A DNA stretch of 32,176 nucleotides, taken from NCBI GenBank assembly GCA_028820845.1, contig JAPPII010000049.1:1-32176 (forward strand), written 5' to 3'. A program made the position numbers and the translations under genes. The stretch comes from Candidatus Poribacteria bacterium. GTDB lineage: Bacteria; Poribacteria; WGA-4E; WGA-3G. This document shows positions 7,147 through 14,353 of this stretch, piece after piece. The notes below the pieces were generated by a model. That model was not told the origin of the DNA, did no database searches, and worked only from the letters and a program-made list of their open reading frames with translations. The stretch's first letter is position 1; each line of letters starts with the position of its first letter.

Positions 7147-9294
7147 ATGAAACAGAAATATGTTATCGTAGCACTTTACGCTTGCACGCTGATATTTTCA
7201 ACGATAGTCGTGCTAAATACTTGGACACAAAATAATCTTTCGGTAGACGAGAAGCGATTTGATCTTGACAAGAATGACGAGCTCAGTGAGGCTGAAAAGG
7301 CACTCATGATTAGAGTCATGCGGCTCGAAGATGCCAGAGGCACCCAATTCAGTGAGAGCCAGATCCGGGAGATGCAAAGTGGTCAGCAAGGTAGATCCCG
7401 CGGAAGGGGTGGATTCGGAAGACGACGCTCCAGAGTACCTTCAGGACCCCGCTTGGATCCTGAGCAGGTTCAGTTTAGGGATGGCGCAGCCACGGTTCCC
7501 GACCGTGAGACATTTGAAAAACTGTCGTATCAGGGAACAGATGTTCGTATTGACACGCAACTTACTGGTATCGAATTCGTAAAATTCCAGATTGAAAGAA
7601 CGCATACGGAAAATCCGCAACTCTATTTCATGAATACGGAGACGCATCGCTCCCACGGGAGCTTTATGGATGCTGCCGGGTTGGGCCGCGGTCAAGGACA
7701 AATGCGAGGTGTGCTGAGTTATCGCCCACTTTTCACGGCACCAAACGGTGAACCCGGTGTTTATACATTTGAATTTAATCCGAACGATGCCTTTCCGTTT
7801 GAAGAAATCAAGCTTGCCCACGATCTTCTCGTAGCAAAGATGCCAATCCTAAAAAATCGACTCGGTTATTGTCCATTGTGGGGTGCCATCGGTATTTATA
7901 ATCGCGAAAAAGCACTCTATGACGCAGCGGAGTTCCCTGTCTATTTTGAGGACGATCTCTATGCCAATATCGGCTATCTGCCACTGAATCAGGCAGCGTC
8001 ATTCGGTCGGCTGCGTGTATTGGAGATAGATGAGCGTCCTGTAGTTCGAGACATCGTTATCTGCAAAACTTTGCCAAACGAGATGCCACGCGTTGCTGGT
8101 GTTATCACGGGTGTTCGGCAAACGCCGCTTTCACACGTTAACCTCCGTGCAATTCAGGATAAGGTCCCCAACGCCTTCATAGACAAAGCGTGGGAGAATA
8201 ACGCCATTGCACCGCTCATCGGCAAATACGTTTACTACAAGGTCAACCACGATGGTTTTGAAATTAGGGAAGCGACGCTTAAAGAAGTAGAAACCCACTT
8301 CGCTGATCTGCGTCCCTCTAAAACACAAACGCCTGAACGTGATCTATCTACTAAAAAGATTTCGCCCCTTGATGACATTGAATTCGCAGATTCTTCGAGT
8401 TTTGGCGTAAAAACGACGAATTTGGCGACCCTTCGTACATTCGGATTTCCTGATGGAACTGTGCCAGATGGGTTCGGGATACCCTTCTATTTCTATGATG
8501 AATTTATGAAGCATAACGGCTTCTATGCGAAAATTGAGGCGTTGCTCAAAGATTCAGCATTTCGGAATTCACAGGACACGAAGGCATCTGAATTGAAAAA
8601 ACTCAGAGATGAAATCGAAGCAGGTGAGATGCCGGTATGGATGATGAATGCCCTTTCAGAATTACATAACGCATTTCCAGAAGGCACGCCTCTCCGATGC
8701 CGTTCCAGCACGAACAACGAAGACCTCCCCGGCTTCAGTGGCGCGGGGTTATACGACTCCTACACGCATTACCCGAACGAGGGGCATCTGTCAAAATCGG
8801 TTAAGCAGGTATTTGGAAGCCTCTGGAATTTCCGAGCGTTCGAGGCGCGTGATTTCTATCGCATCGACCACCTGACAACCGCTATGGGGGTACTTGTCCA
8901 TCCCAACTTCTCAAAGGAGTTGGCGAATGGGGTTGCTGTAACCGATGACGTTGTCTATCAAACAGTAGGAAATTATTATCTCAACACCCAAGTCGGTGAG
9001 GACCTGGTGACGAATCCTGAAGAACAGTCTATTCCAGAGGAGATCTTGTTGGATTGGTGGGACAGCAATGACTATAGGGTTGTAACTACGTCTAATCGGA
9101 CGACCGATGGCGCACGCATCTTGAAGGATGAGTACTTACGCCAACTGAATCTCTATCTCGGCACGATACATAATAAGTTCAGTCGTCTCTATCCACCGGA
9201 TTTAAGAACAGATAAATTCGCCATGGAAATTGAGTTCAAGATTACCAGTGAGGGTAAGCTCTCCATCAAGCAGGCAAGACCATGGGCACAGTAA
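7147..9294 (+). CDS. membrane-anchored or exported PPDK/glucan-water-dikinase-like phosphotransferase
   Basis: The 715-residue protein starts at ATG 7147 behind GAGGAG, not at the upstream GTG 7135. Residues 1-28 form a signal peptide or anchor (KYVIVALYACTLIFSTIVVL). An EF-hand-like loop follows (FDLDKNDELSEAEK, about 38-52), then an Arg/Gly-rich stretch (about 78-96). A phosphohistidine swivel-type segment lies near residue 330 (TPLSHVNLRA). The C-terminal half is a PPDK/PEP-synthase nucleotide-binding domain: GVKTTNLATL with the conserved Lys, LRCRSSTNNEDLPGFSGAGL (about 516-535), WNFRAFEARDFY, and the terminal strand KLSIKQARPWA. His domain before ATP domain is the order of plant glucan/phosphoglucan water dikinases, not of PPDK. 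Known relatives transfer ATP phosphate to glucans. Substrate here is unknown, and export of an ATP-using enzyme is odd. Confidence 0.7.
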   Translation: MKQKYVIVALYACTLIFSTIVVLNTWTQNNLSVDEKRFDLDKNDELSEAEKALMIRVMRLEDARGTQFSESQIREMQSGQQGRSRGRGGFGRRRSRVPSGPRLDPEQVQFRDGAATVPDRETFEKLSYQGTDVRIDTQLTGIEFVKFQIERTHTENPQLYFMNTETHRSHGSFMDAAGLGRGQGQMRGVLSYRPLFTAPNGEPGVYTFEFNPNDAFPFEEIKLAHDLLVAKMPILKNRLGYCPLWGAIGIYNREKALYDAAEFPVYFEDDLYANIGYLPLNQAASFGRLRVLEIDERPVVRDIVICKTLPNEMPRVAGVITGVRQTPLSHVNLRAIQDKVPNAFIDKAWENNAIAPLIGKYVYYKVNHDGFEIREATLKEVETHFADLRPSKTQTPERDLSTKKISPLDDIEFADSSSFGVKTTNLATLRTFGFPDGTVPDGFGIPFYFYDEFMKHNGFYAKIEALLKDSAFRNSQDTKASELKKLRDEIEAGEMPVWMMNALSELHNAFPEGTPLRCRSSTNNEDLPGFSGAGLYDSYTHYPNEGHLSKSVKQVFGSLWNFRAFEARDFYRIDHLTTAMGVLVHPNFSKELANGVAVTDDVVYQTVGNYYLNTQVGEDLVTNPEEQSIPEEILLDWWDSNDYRVVTTSNRTTDGARILKDEYLRQLNLYLGTIHNKFSRLYPPDLRTDKFAMEIEFKITSEGKLSIKQARPWAQ

Positions 9295-9312
9295 GTCAGT
9301 CAATTCAATATT

Positions 9313-9343
9313 GGCATACGCGATGCCCTGTATCGCGCATGCC
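9313..9343. terminator. strong hairpin between convergent genes
   Basis: GGCATACGCGAT (9313-9324) pairs with ATCGCGCATGCC (9332-9343) with one mismatch and a 7-nt loop. It sits in the 80-nt gap between two genes that end towards each other. A T-rich stretch (ggttttag) follows on the plus strand. It may be a bidirectional terminator or a copy of a dispersed palindromic repeat. Confidence 0.55.
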
Positions 9344-9374
9344 TCGGTTTTAGTAGTTGGTTCGGGGACGTACC

Positions 9375-10124
9375 TCAATTGGCTTTGAGTTTTCCCCATG
9401 TCACCGCGAGTTTATGTGCCGGATCTACAGCGAGAATTGTGTTAAACCCAGAATTCATAAATTCCTGAATTTCCTTTTGAGACTTCACCTCATTAGAAAC
9501 CCAGAGTTCGTCCATACCGCCAATAAAATGAGATGAGCTAGAAGTCCGCCGATATCCGATGTCAAGGCTGGGTTCTCCAGAAACATCAATGACCCCGCCG
9601 CCAGCAATTGGACCCCCGTCGTCTTCTTCGCCGTTGATATAAATAATCGCTTCTTTGCCATCCCAAGTTGCGGCGACGTGACTCCATTCGCCTTCAGCAA
9701 TCGTGGTTTGCCCAATAAAGTCTTTGACATGATACGTTGTCCAGACGACCCTCTTTGAACCGTGAAACCCAAATTTCCACCCGGCTCCGCCGTCCATCTC
9801 CACGATATTCTGCCAATTGGTAATTCCATCAGGATTTATCCATGCCCCGACACTCATAGGATGCGAGAGTTCCTTTAGAGGTGCCGCGTTTTCGACTGTA
9901 ATAAACGTCTTACCGTCAAAATTAAAACCTTTCTCAAACTCGCCATCAATCCAATCTGCTTTTCCATCAACAGTCCCATCATTTCCATTGCCTGAGAGGT
10001 CGGTGAGGGCATCTCCTTTCCCCTCGTCGAATGTGGCAAGGAACACAATATCTTTCGGTAGTTCAGCGTATATGCTTCCGACACATACTGTTAAGATGAG
10101 GAGTGAATAGACTAAAGTTCGCAT
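9375..10124 (-). CDS. secreted LamG (concanavalin A-like) domain protein, second copy
   Basis: The start at 10124 is chosen because TAAGGAGTTGTAAA gives a good ribosome binding site and the protein then begins with a signal peptide (RTLVYSLLILTVCVGSIYA). An upstream start at 10226 would put 34 non-signal residues in front. The 249-residue protein is a single LamG domain: FLATFDEGKGDALTDLSGNG, HPMSVGAWINPDG, EWSHVAATWDG, EAIIYINGEEDDGG, GGMDELWVSNEVKSQKEIQ. It is paralogous to the LamG protein at 3988-4770, sharing DLSGNGNDG and the whole domain order. It ends in LAVDPAHKLAVTWGKLKAN, the shared C-terminal motif. Predicted role: extracellular or cell-surface binding of glycan or protein. Ligand unknown. 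Confidence 0.85.
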   Translation of the reverse strand: MRTLVYSLLILTVCVGSIYAELPKDIVFLATFDEGKGDALTDLSGNGNDGTVDGKADWIDGEFEKGFNFDGKTFITVENAAPLKELSHPMSVGAWINPDGITNWQNIVEMDGGAGWKFGFHGSKRVVWTTYHVKDFIGQTTIAEGEWSHVAATWDGKEAIIYINGEEDDGGPIAGGGVIDVSGEPSLDIGYRRTSSSSHFIGGMDELWVSNEVKSQKEIQEFMNSGFNTILAVDPAHKLAVTWGKLKAN

Positions 10125-10146
10125 TTTACAACTCCTTATAGGGAAA

Positions 10147-10159
10147 TTGCCAGTGGCAA
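10147..10159. promoter_or_regulatory. perfect inverted repeat upstream of the second LamG gene
   Basis: TTGCCA G TGGCAA is a perfect 6+1+6 palindrome 22 nt upstream of the LamG start codon, in the 5' leader. It could be an operator for a dimeric regulator or a small leader hairpin. The rest of the 220-nt gap (10125-10344) is AT-rich, and no convincing promoter was found in it. Confidence 0.35.
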
Positions 10160-10344
10160 AATCTACTGATTTCAACTTAATAGTGATGCGAAAAGTCTCG
10201 TGATATCCTCTGGCATCACGCTGCATCCCATTTCAATCGTTGCTCATTAGCACAGGTTACGACTTACAAGATTTTAGACGAATATATCCCAATTTTGGTT
10301 GAAGATAAGAAAATTTCCGCTAATCGCGGTATTCTATAGTAATG

Positions 10345-11385
10345 TTAATCCGCTTTCTTAATTTTCCCCCAGACTGTGCGAAATCTATCCAATGCTGCTA
10401 CGCTCAGACCGCTCGGAGCGAATTGCTCAACGGTTGGAAGAATCGCGGGCCCCAATCCTTCTGCAACCCCGCCAACAGCATAGATTTTATTCGTAATAGT
10501 ACCAACTCCCAAGAAAACTCTCGCCGTTGGCATCTCGGAAGTTTCTGTCCATGTGTCCGTGTCGGGATCGTATATTTCAACGGTTGTTAGTCCAGGCCCT
10601 TGCACACTGGAGGTCCCCCCAACGGCGTAAATTTTCCCAGCCACAACGCCCAGAGCCAAAGCCGTTCGGGGTGTAGGTATATCTGCTTTCTCTGTCCACG
10701 TTTCTGAGTTAGGATCGTATTCTTGAACCGTTGTGAGCACGGGGCCTTGCACGGCCGGTGTTCCGCCAATGAGATATATTTTTCCCTCAATGCTCGCGGC
10801 GGCCATCCCTGAGCGGGGTGTGGGCATATCTGCCTTTTGTGTCCATGTATCGTTTGCTGGATCATATTCTTCAATGGTCGGCAATATGGGCCCGACATTT
10901 TGCGCGACACCACCAATGGCGTAAATTTTGCCACCTACAGCAGTCGCGGTAAAAAAGGATCGAGGTGTAGGCATATCTGCCTTTTGTGTCCATGTATCGG
11001 TTGCTGGATCGTATTCTTCAACGCTTCCAAGGGCTGGAGATTGTCCGTTCCACCCGCCGATAGCATAGATCTTCCCACCGACAACACAGGTTACAACACC
11101 AGCGCGTCCCGCTGGTAGACTCGCTTTCTGAACCCATTTGTCCGCATCCGGGTCATAAGCATCAACAAAGCCAATGGGTTCAGCGAGCATTCCGCCGATA
11201 GTGTAGAGTTGGTTATCAACAGCAGATACGGAGAAAAAAAGTCTCGGAATAGGCATGTCTGCTTTTTGGATCCAGTTTTCAGCTGTAGCGTTATGTATCA
11301 AATTGAAAGTGAGTAGGGCAGCGAATAGCCAGCCCGAATAAAAAAACAAAGGTTTGTTTGATTTTATCATAAATTTTCTTTTCAT
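10345..11385 (-). CDS. secreted six-bladed Kelch-repeat beta-propeller protein
   Basis: The start at 11385 has GGAGAAG 8 nt upstream. It gives a 346-residue protein with a signal-type segment (FFYSGWLFAALLTFNLIHNA). An upstream start at 11460 would overlap the DUF5916 gene. Six Kelch units of about 48 residues follow, each with W-x-x-KADMPTPR, then GKIYAIGG, then EEYDPATDTW. This makes a complete six-bladed propeller. Blades 3 and 4 are nearly identical at DNA level. The last 20 residues (LSVAALDRFRTVWGKIKKAD) are not Kelch-like but align without gaps to the ends of the two LamG proteins. It lies 32 nt downstream of the DUF5916 gene, probably in its operon. Galactose-oxidase-type copper ligands are not apparent, so it is likely a binding or scaffold protein. 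Confidence 0.85.
   Translation of the reverse strand: MKRKFMIKSNKPLFFYSGWLFAALLTFNLIHNATAENWIQKADMPIPRLFFSVSAVDNQLYTIGGMLAEPIGFVDAYDPDADKWVQKASLPAGRAGVVTCVVGGKIYAIGGWNGQSPALGSVEEYDPATDTWTQKADMPTPRSFFTATAVGGKIYAIGGVAQNVGPILPTIEEYDPANDTWTQKADMPTPRSGMAAASIEGKIYLIGGTPAVQGPVLTTVQEYDPNSETWTEKADIPTPRTALALGVVAGKIYAVGGTSSVQGPGLTTVEIYDPDTDTWTETSEMPTARVFLGVGTITNKIYAVGGVAEGLGPAILPTVEQFAPSGLSVAALDRFRTVWGKIKKAD
10817..11005 (-). repeat. near-identical tandem coding repeat (Kelch blades 3 and 4)
   Basis: A block of about 36 nt containing gcatatctgccttttgtgtc occurs at about 10826 and again at about 10973, roughly 148 nt apart, with almost no change. This equals one Kelch blade and indicates recent duplication or gene conversion of blades. 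Confidence 0.7.
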
Positions 11386-11417
11386 TGAAAGAACTTCTCC
11401 GTTCAGTTTAGAAAGTA

Positions 11418-13709
11418 TTAACGATTCCACCAGTAGGTCAATTTCCCGACAACCGTCCAACCGAGAAGTTTGAACCCACCATCACGGGTGTCATAATTCT
11501 GATCAAAGACGAAATAAAGGTCGCTACCGGGACGGTAGATGTAGTTAACCAGGAAATTCGCTGAGAGTACGTCTCTGTCCGTACTCCATTGTGTGAACAA
11601 CTTTGTGAAAAGTGTCGTCGAAAAGGAGTAACTGACGCGTCCACCGAAAGCATTGGCATCGAATTCTTCACCGGATAGCGTAATTCGGTTGAATTCGATG
11701 AAGGGTTCTATACTCAATTTGGCGGTCGGTCTGGCGGTTGCATCTATTGAGAAACCGCGTCTCGTTCCGCTGTAAAACTCACCGAATTCCACACGCAGTT
11801 CCCCACCGATCATCCGGCTGCTGCTACTACGAATTGAGGTTTGAAATGAAGTGAAATTGTAATCATCTGCCGGAATCTCGATCCCTTGAATCCGAAAACC
11901 ACGATCAAGATTTTCTGTTGTATTCTTAACTTCAAACCCAATGTCGTCGCCTGTTACAAAATCGAATTCTGTCTCAAACGTTATTTCTTGGGTTTCCAAC
12001 TCGTTTGCTTGGGTGAGGACGAGATCGATATCTGGTCCAATCTGAATCTCGCGAATGCCAAATTTATCGGGCCACGGCGTATAACTTCCACCGCCGCTAA
12101 AGCGACGGACATCCCTACGTTGAATATAGCCGACTTCCGGGTTGAAATCTTCACCGATGTCTGTGTATGAAGCGTCGAGTCGAAAGAGGTTCGTTCGCCA
12201 ATCCCCGCCGATAAAGAAAGCGTTGCTATTTCCAGAGACATCCGTTTCAAAGGTGCGCGCCCCCAACCCTTGGATGTTAATCTCCCGCGTCGGACGATAG
12301 GAGAAGTCAAGTCCCGCTGTGTTATTGTATGCATCAGCATCTTGCTTATGGATAACGATGCCACCGACAGTTGATCCGTCTAAAATGTCTCGATTCACCC
12401 GCATTACCGAGTAATTCGTGCGAGGTTCGTCAACGGGGGGTTGACCTATCTGAAATTCGTCATCCTTAAACTCGTTTGTCAGGACATTTAGAATTCCTAT
12501 GTCATAAGGTCCAATTTTTCCCGTCATTTTGCCACCGCCGAGAATCGGGATTGCGTTTCCCTTTGCGAGTCCGATACGACGGCTGTAAAAGAGCAGTAAA
12601 GGGGGAGGCCTTTGGAAACTCGGACGTGGGATACCGACATCAAAAATACTGGCACCTTCTAAGAAAAATGGGCGCTGTTCTGGAAAAAAGAGGCTGAAGC
12701 GCGTGAGGTTCACCTGTTCCTGGTCTGCTTCCACCTGAGCGAAATCGGTGTTGAACGTTACATCGGCAGTTAGGTTTGGGGTTACGCCATATTTAAGGTC
12801 CAAGCCACCCTTAAAAGACGCAAATGCATCGCCACGATGGATCTGAACTTCGCCGTACTTAACGTCCAAGCCATCTTCCCTTCCGTCAACTCCCGATGTA
12901 TAACTTGCCCCCGGCAGTAGGTACGGTAGCAATTCCAGATTTCTTGACGGTGTGATGCCCTCTATTCCTTCAAGCGTGCCGAAATAGGCGGTGCGATACT
13001 TTGCCAATCCACCGTAGGTCTTAGGAGCCTCATTCCACGCATCAATCTCTTGCTTACGTGCGATTTCGCGTCCGAAATTTATCCCCCAGTTCATCACGTC
13101 GCTACGTTCAAAACGGAGTTGGCTGAACGGAATGGCAATTTCTGCTGTCCAATTGTCTTCATTAATTCTGCAGCGGCACTCAAAAACAATATCCCAACTT
13201 TGGTTGAGACTACCGCCGCTATTGGATACCGCTGTGTCCTCGACTCCACCTACTGGCGTGAAACGAAAGAAAACGGCATTTCGCCGATCGTTGTAAGTGT
13301 CTAACAACAGAAACCCGTAGTCATTAGAGCGCAAACCTGGAGAATCCCGTCGCATATCGTTGGCAACGACCTTATCCATTTCTGAATCGTAGAATATAAA
13401 TCCGAAGTACAGTTTCTTGTCATCATACATAATGCGTATTTCGGAATCTTCTGTTGCCGGTTCGCCTTGATCGGGTTGAATCTGGTATAGTTGACGGATC
13501 GGTTCTACGGTCTGCCAAACGGGTTCGTCAAGAATTCCGTCAACTCTAATTTCCTCGGAAATGCGGTGTGCGGACATGCGCGGTAACTCTCGTTCGGTCT
13601 GGGCGTTGACACTGTGTGGCACGAATAGCACGCACACCCAGAGGAAAATAAAAAAATTGAGGCTTCTCAGACAGGATCCATACTGAAAGTTAGTAGTTAA
13701 AAATTTCAT
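11418..13709 (-). CDS. DUF5916 outer-membrane beta-barrel protein with N-terminal CBM9-like domain
   Basis: Starting at 13709 (AAGGAGG upstream) the protein has 763 residues with a signal peptide (FFIFLWVCVLFVPHSVNA). A carbohydrate-family-9-like domain comes first: IRVDGILDEPVWQTVEPI, IRIMYDDKKLYFGFIFYD, WTAEIAIPFSQLRF. This start is preferred to 13787, which overlaps the methyltransferase gene. The following approximately 550 residues alternate hydrophobic and polar residues in long beta strands. They contain the typical DUF5916 stretch FNTDFAQVEADQEQVNLTRF followed by FFPEQRPFFLEGASIF. The end, VVGKLTYWWNR, is aromatic-rich and suits an outer-membrane barrel. CBM9-like plus DUF5916 is a frequent arrangement. 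Function is not established; binding or uptake of extracellular glycans is plausible. Its operon also contains methyltransferase, DUF3500 and Kelch genes. Confidence 0.8.
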   Translation of the reverse strand: MKFLTTNFQYGSCLRSLNFFIFLWVCVLFVPHSVNAQTERELPRMSAHRISEEIRVDGILDEPVWQTVEPIRQLYQIQPDQGEPATEDSEIRIMYDDKKLYFGFIFYDSEMDKVVANDMRRDSPGLRSNDYGFLLLDTYNDRRNAVFFRFTPVGGVEDTAVSNSGGSLNQSWDIVFECRCRINEDNWTAEIAIPFSQLRFERSDVMNWGINFGREIARKQEIDAWNEAPKTYGGLAKYRTAYFGTLEGIEGITPSRNLELLPYLLPGASYTSGVDGREDGLDVKYGEVQIHRGDAFASFKGGLDLKYGVTPNLTADVTFNTDFAQVEADQEQVNLTRFSLFFPEQRPFFLEGASIFDVGIPRPSFQRPPPLLLFYSRRIGLAKGNAIPILGGGKMTGKIGPYDIGILNVLTNEFKDDEFQIGQPPVDEPRTNYSVMRVNRDILDGSTVGGIVIHKQDADAYNNTAGLDFSYRPTREINIQGLGARTFETDVSGNSNAFFIGGDWRTNLFRLDASYTDIGEDFNPEVGYIQRRDVRRFSGGGSYTPWPDKFGIREIQIGPDIDLVLTQANELETQEITFETEFDFVTGDDIGFEVKNTTENLDRGFRIQGIEIPADDYNFTSFQTSIRSSSSRMIGGELRVEFGEFYSGTRRGFSIDATARPTAKLSIEPFIEFNRITLSGEEFDANAFGGRVSYSFSTTLFTKLFTQWSTDRDVLSANFLVNYIYRPGSDLYFVFDQNYDTRDGGFKLLGWTVVGKLTYWWNR

Positions 13710-13748
13710 ACGGGTTGGTGCCTCCTTTTTAAAGTTTATGTATAAAAG

Positions 13749-13765
13749 GCGGGTCCAAGACCCGC
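13749..13765. repeat. perfect 7-bp palindrome with 3-nt loop
   Basis: GCGGGTC (13749-13755), loop CAA, GACCCGC (13759-13765) lies in the 77-nt gap between the methyltransferase and DUF5916 genes. Its size, 3-nt loop and flanks resemble the hairpins at 24969-24983 and 32136-32150, so it may belong to a family of short dispersed palindromes. It could also attenuate transcription within the operon. Confidence 0.5.
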
Positions 13766-13786
13766 TATCCACTTCCTCCGCTTCCA

Positions 13787-14353
13787 TCAGCGACGATAGA
13801 TGCTGACTTCCATGCCGTCCCGTCTACCCGGCCGTCGCCGGCTTTCAAACCAGTGTGTTTCAGAGTCGTAATGAGAACGGACATGCTCCAAATAGGCTGC
13901 CATCGGCTCTGGTCTACCGACGTTATCAGCGACAAGTGTTGCGGGATTGGTTAATCGAGATTCAATGGCTTGAAAACAAGCGAAATACCCGTCTTTGTTG
14001 TTATCAAGAAACAGGAAATCGACAGGTTCTTGGATGGTTTCGAGGACTTCTGCAGCGTCGCCGATACGGGAGTCCACAATATCTGCTACGCCTGCTTTCT
14101 CAAAATGTGCGCGTGCCCGCTGGGCATTGACATCCTCTATTTCCACTGTTATCAAACGTCCCGCGCCTAATGATTTTAACACACGTAACATCCAAAGTCC
14201 AGAATAACCGATGGCAGTCCCACACTCTACAATCAGGGACGGTTTTGCGTTTTCAACACAACTGGCGAGCAATTTCGCCTTGTCGGGTCCTAACATGGGG
14301 ACACGTTCCGCCCGACACTGTTCCTCAACCTCTTTGATGATTTGGTCTAACAT
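13787..14353 (-). CDS. class I SAM-dependent O-methyltransferase (family 3 type)
   Basis: The 188-residue protein has the Rossmann-type methyltransferase motifs in order. Motif I is LIVECGTAIGYSGLWML, which binds the SAM carboxypropyl and adenosyl moiety. The acidic end of strand 2 is LITVEIED. Then come GDAAEVLETIQEPVDFLFLD with NNKD following, and TLVADNVGRP. These match small bacterial O-methyltransferases of the catechol/caffeoyl-CoA type (PF01596-like), in which the Asp and Asn residues after strands 4 and 5 bind metal. No signal peptide, so it is cytoplasmic. Its ATG shares one base with the TAA stop of the DUF3500 gene (TAATG), implying translational coupling. Substrate unknown. A catechol or small phenolic is possible from the family but unsupported by neighbours. 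Confidence 0.8.
   Translation of the reverse strand: MLDQIIKEVEEQCRAERVPMLGPDKAKLLASCVENAKPSLIVECGTAIGYSGLWMLRVLKSLGAGRLITVEIEDVNAQRARAHFEKAGVADIVDSRIGDAAEVLETIQEPVDFLFLDNNKDGYFACFQAIESRLTNPATLVADNVGRPEPMAAYLEHVRSHYDSETHWFESRRRPGRRDGMEVSIYRR

Noticed and set aside
7441-7821. 126-codon minus-strand frame opposite the dikinase gene
   Set aside because: Shadow of the coding strand; no recognisable domain or start signal.
13710-13787. Extended start of the DUF5916 protein
   Set aside because: The extra residues precede the signal peptide, cover a palindrome and overlap the methyltransferase gene; 13709 has AAGGAGG.
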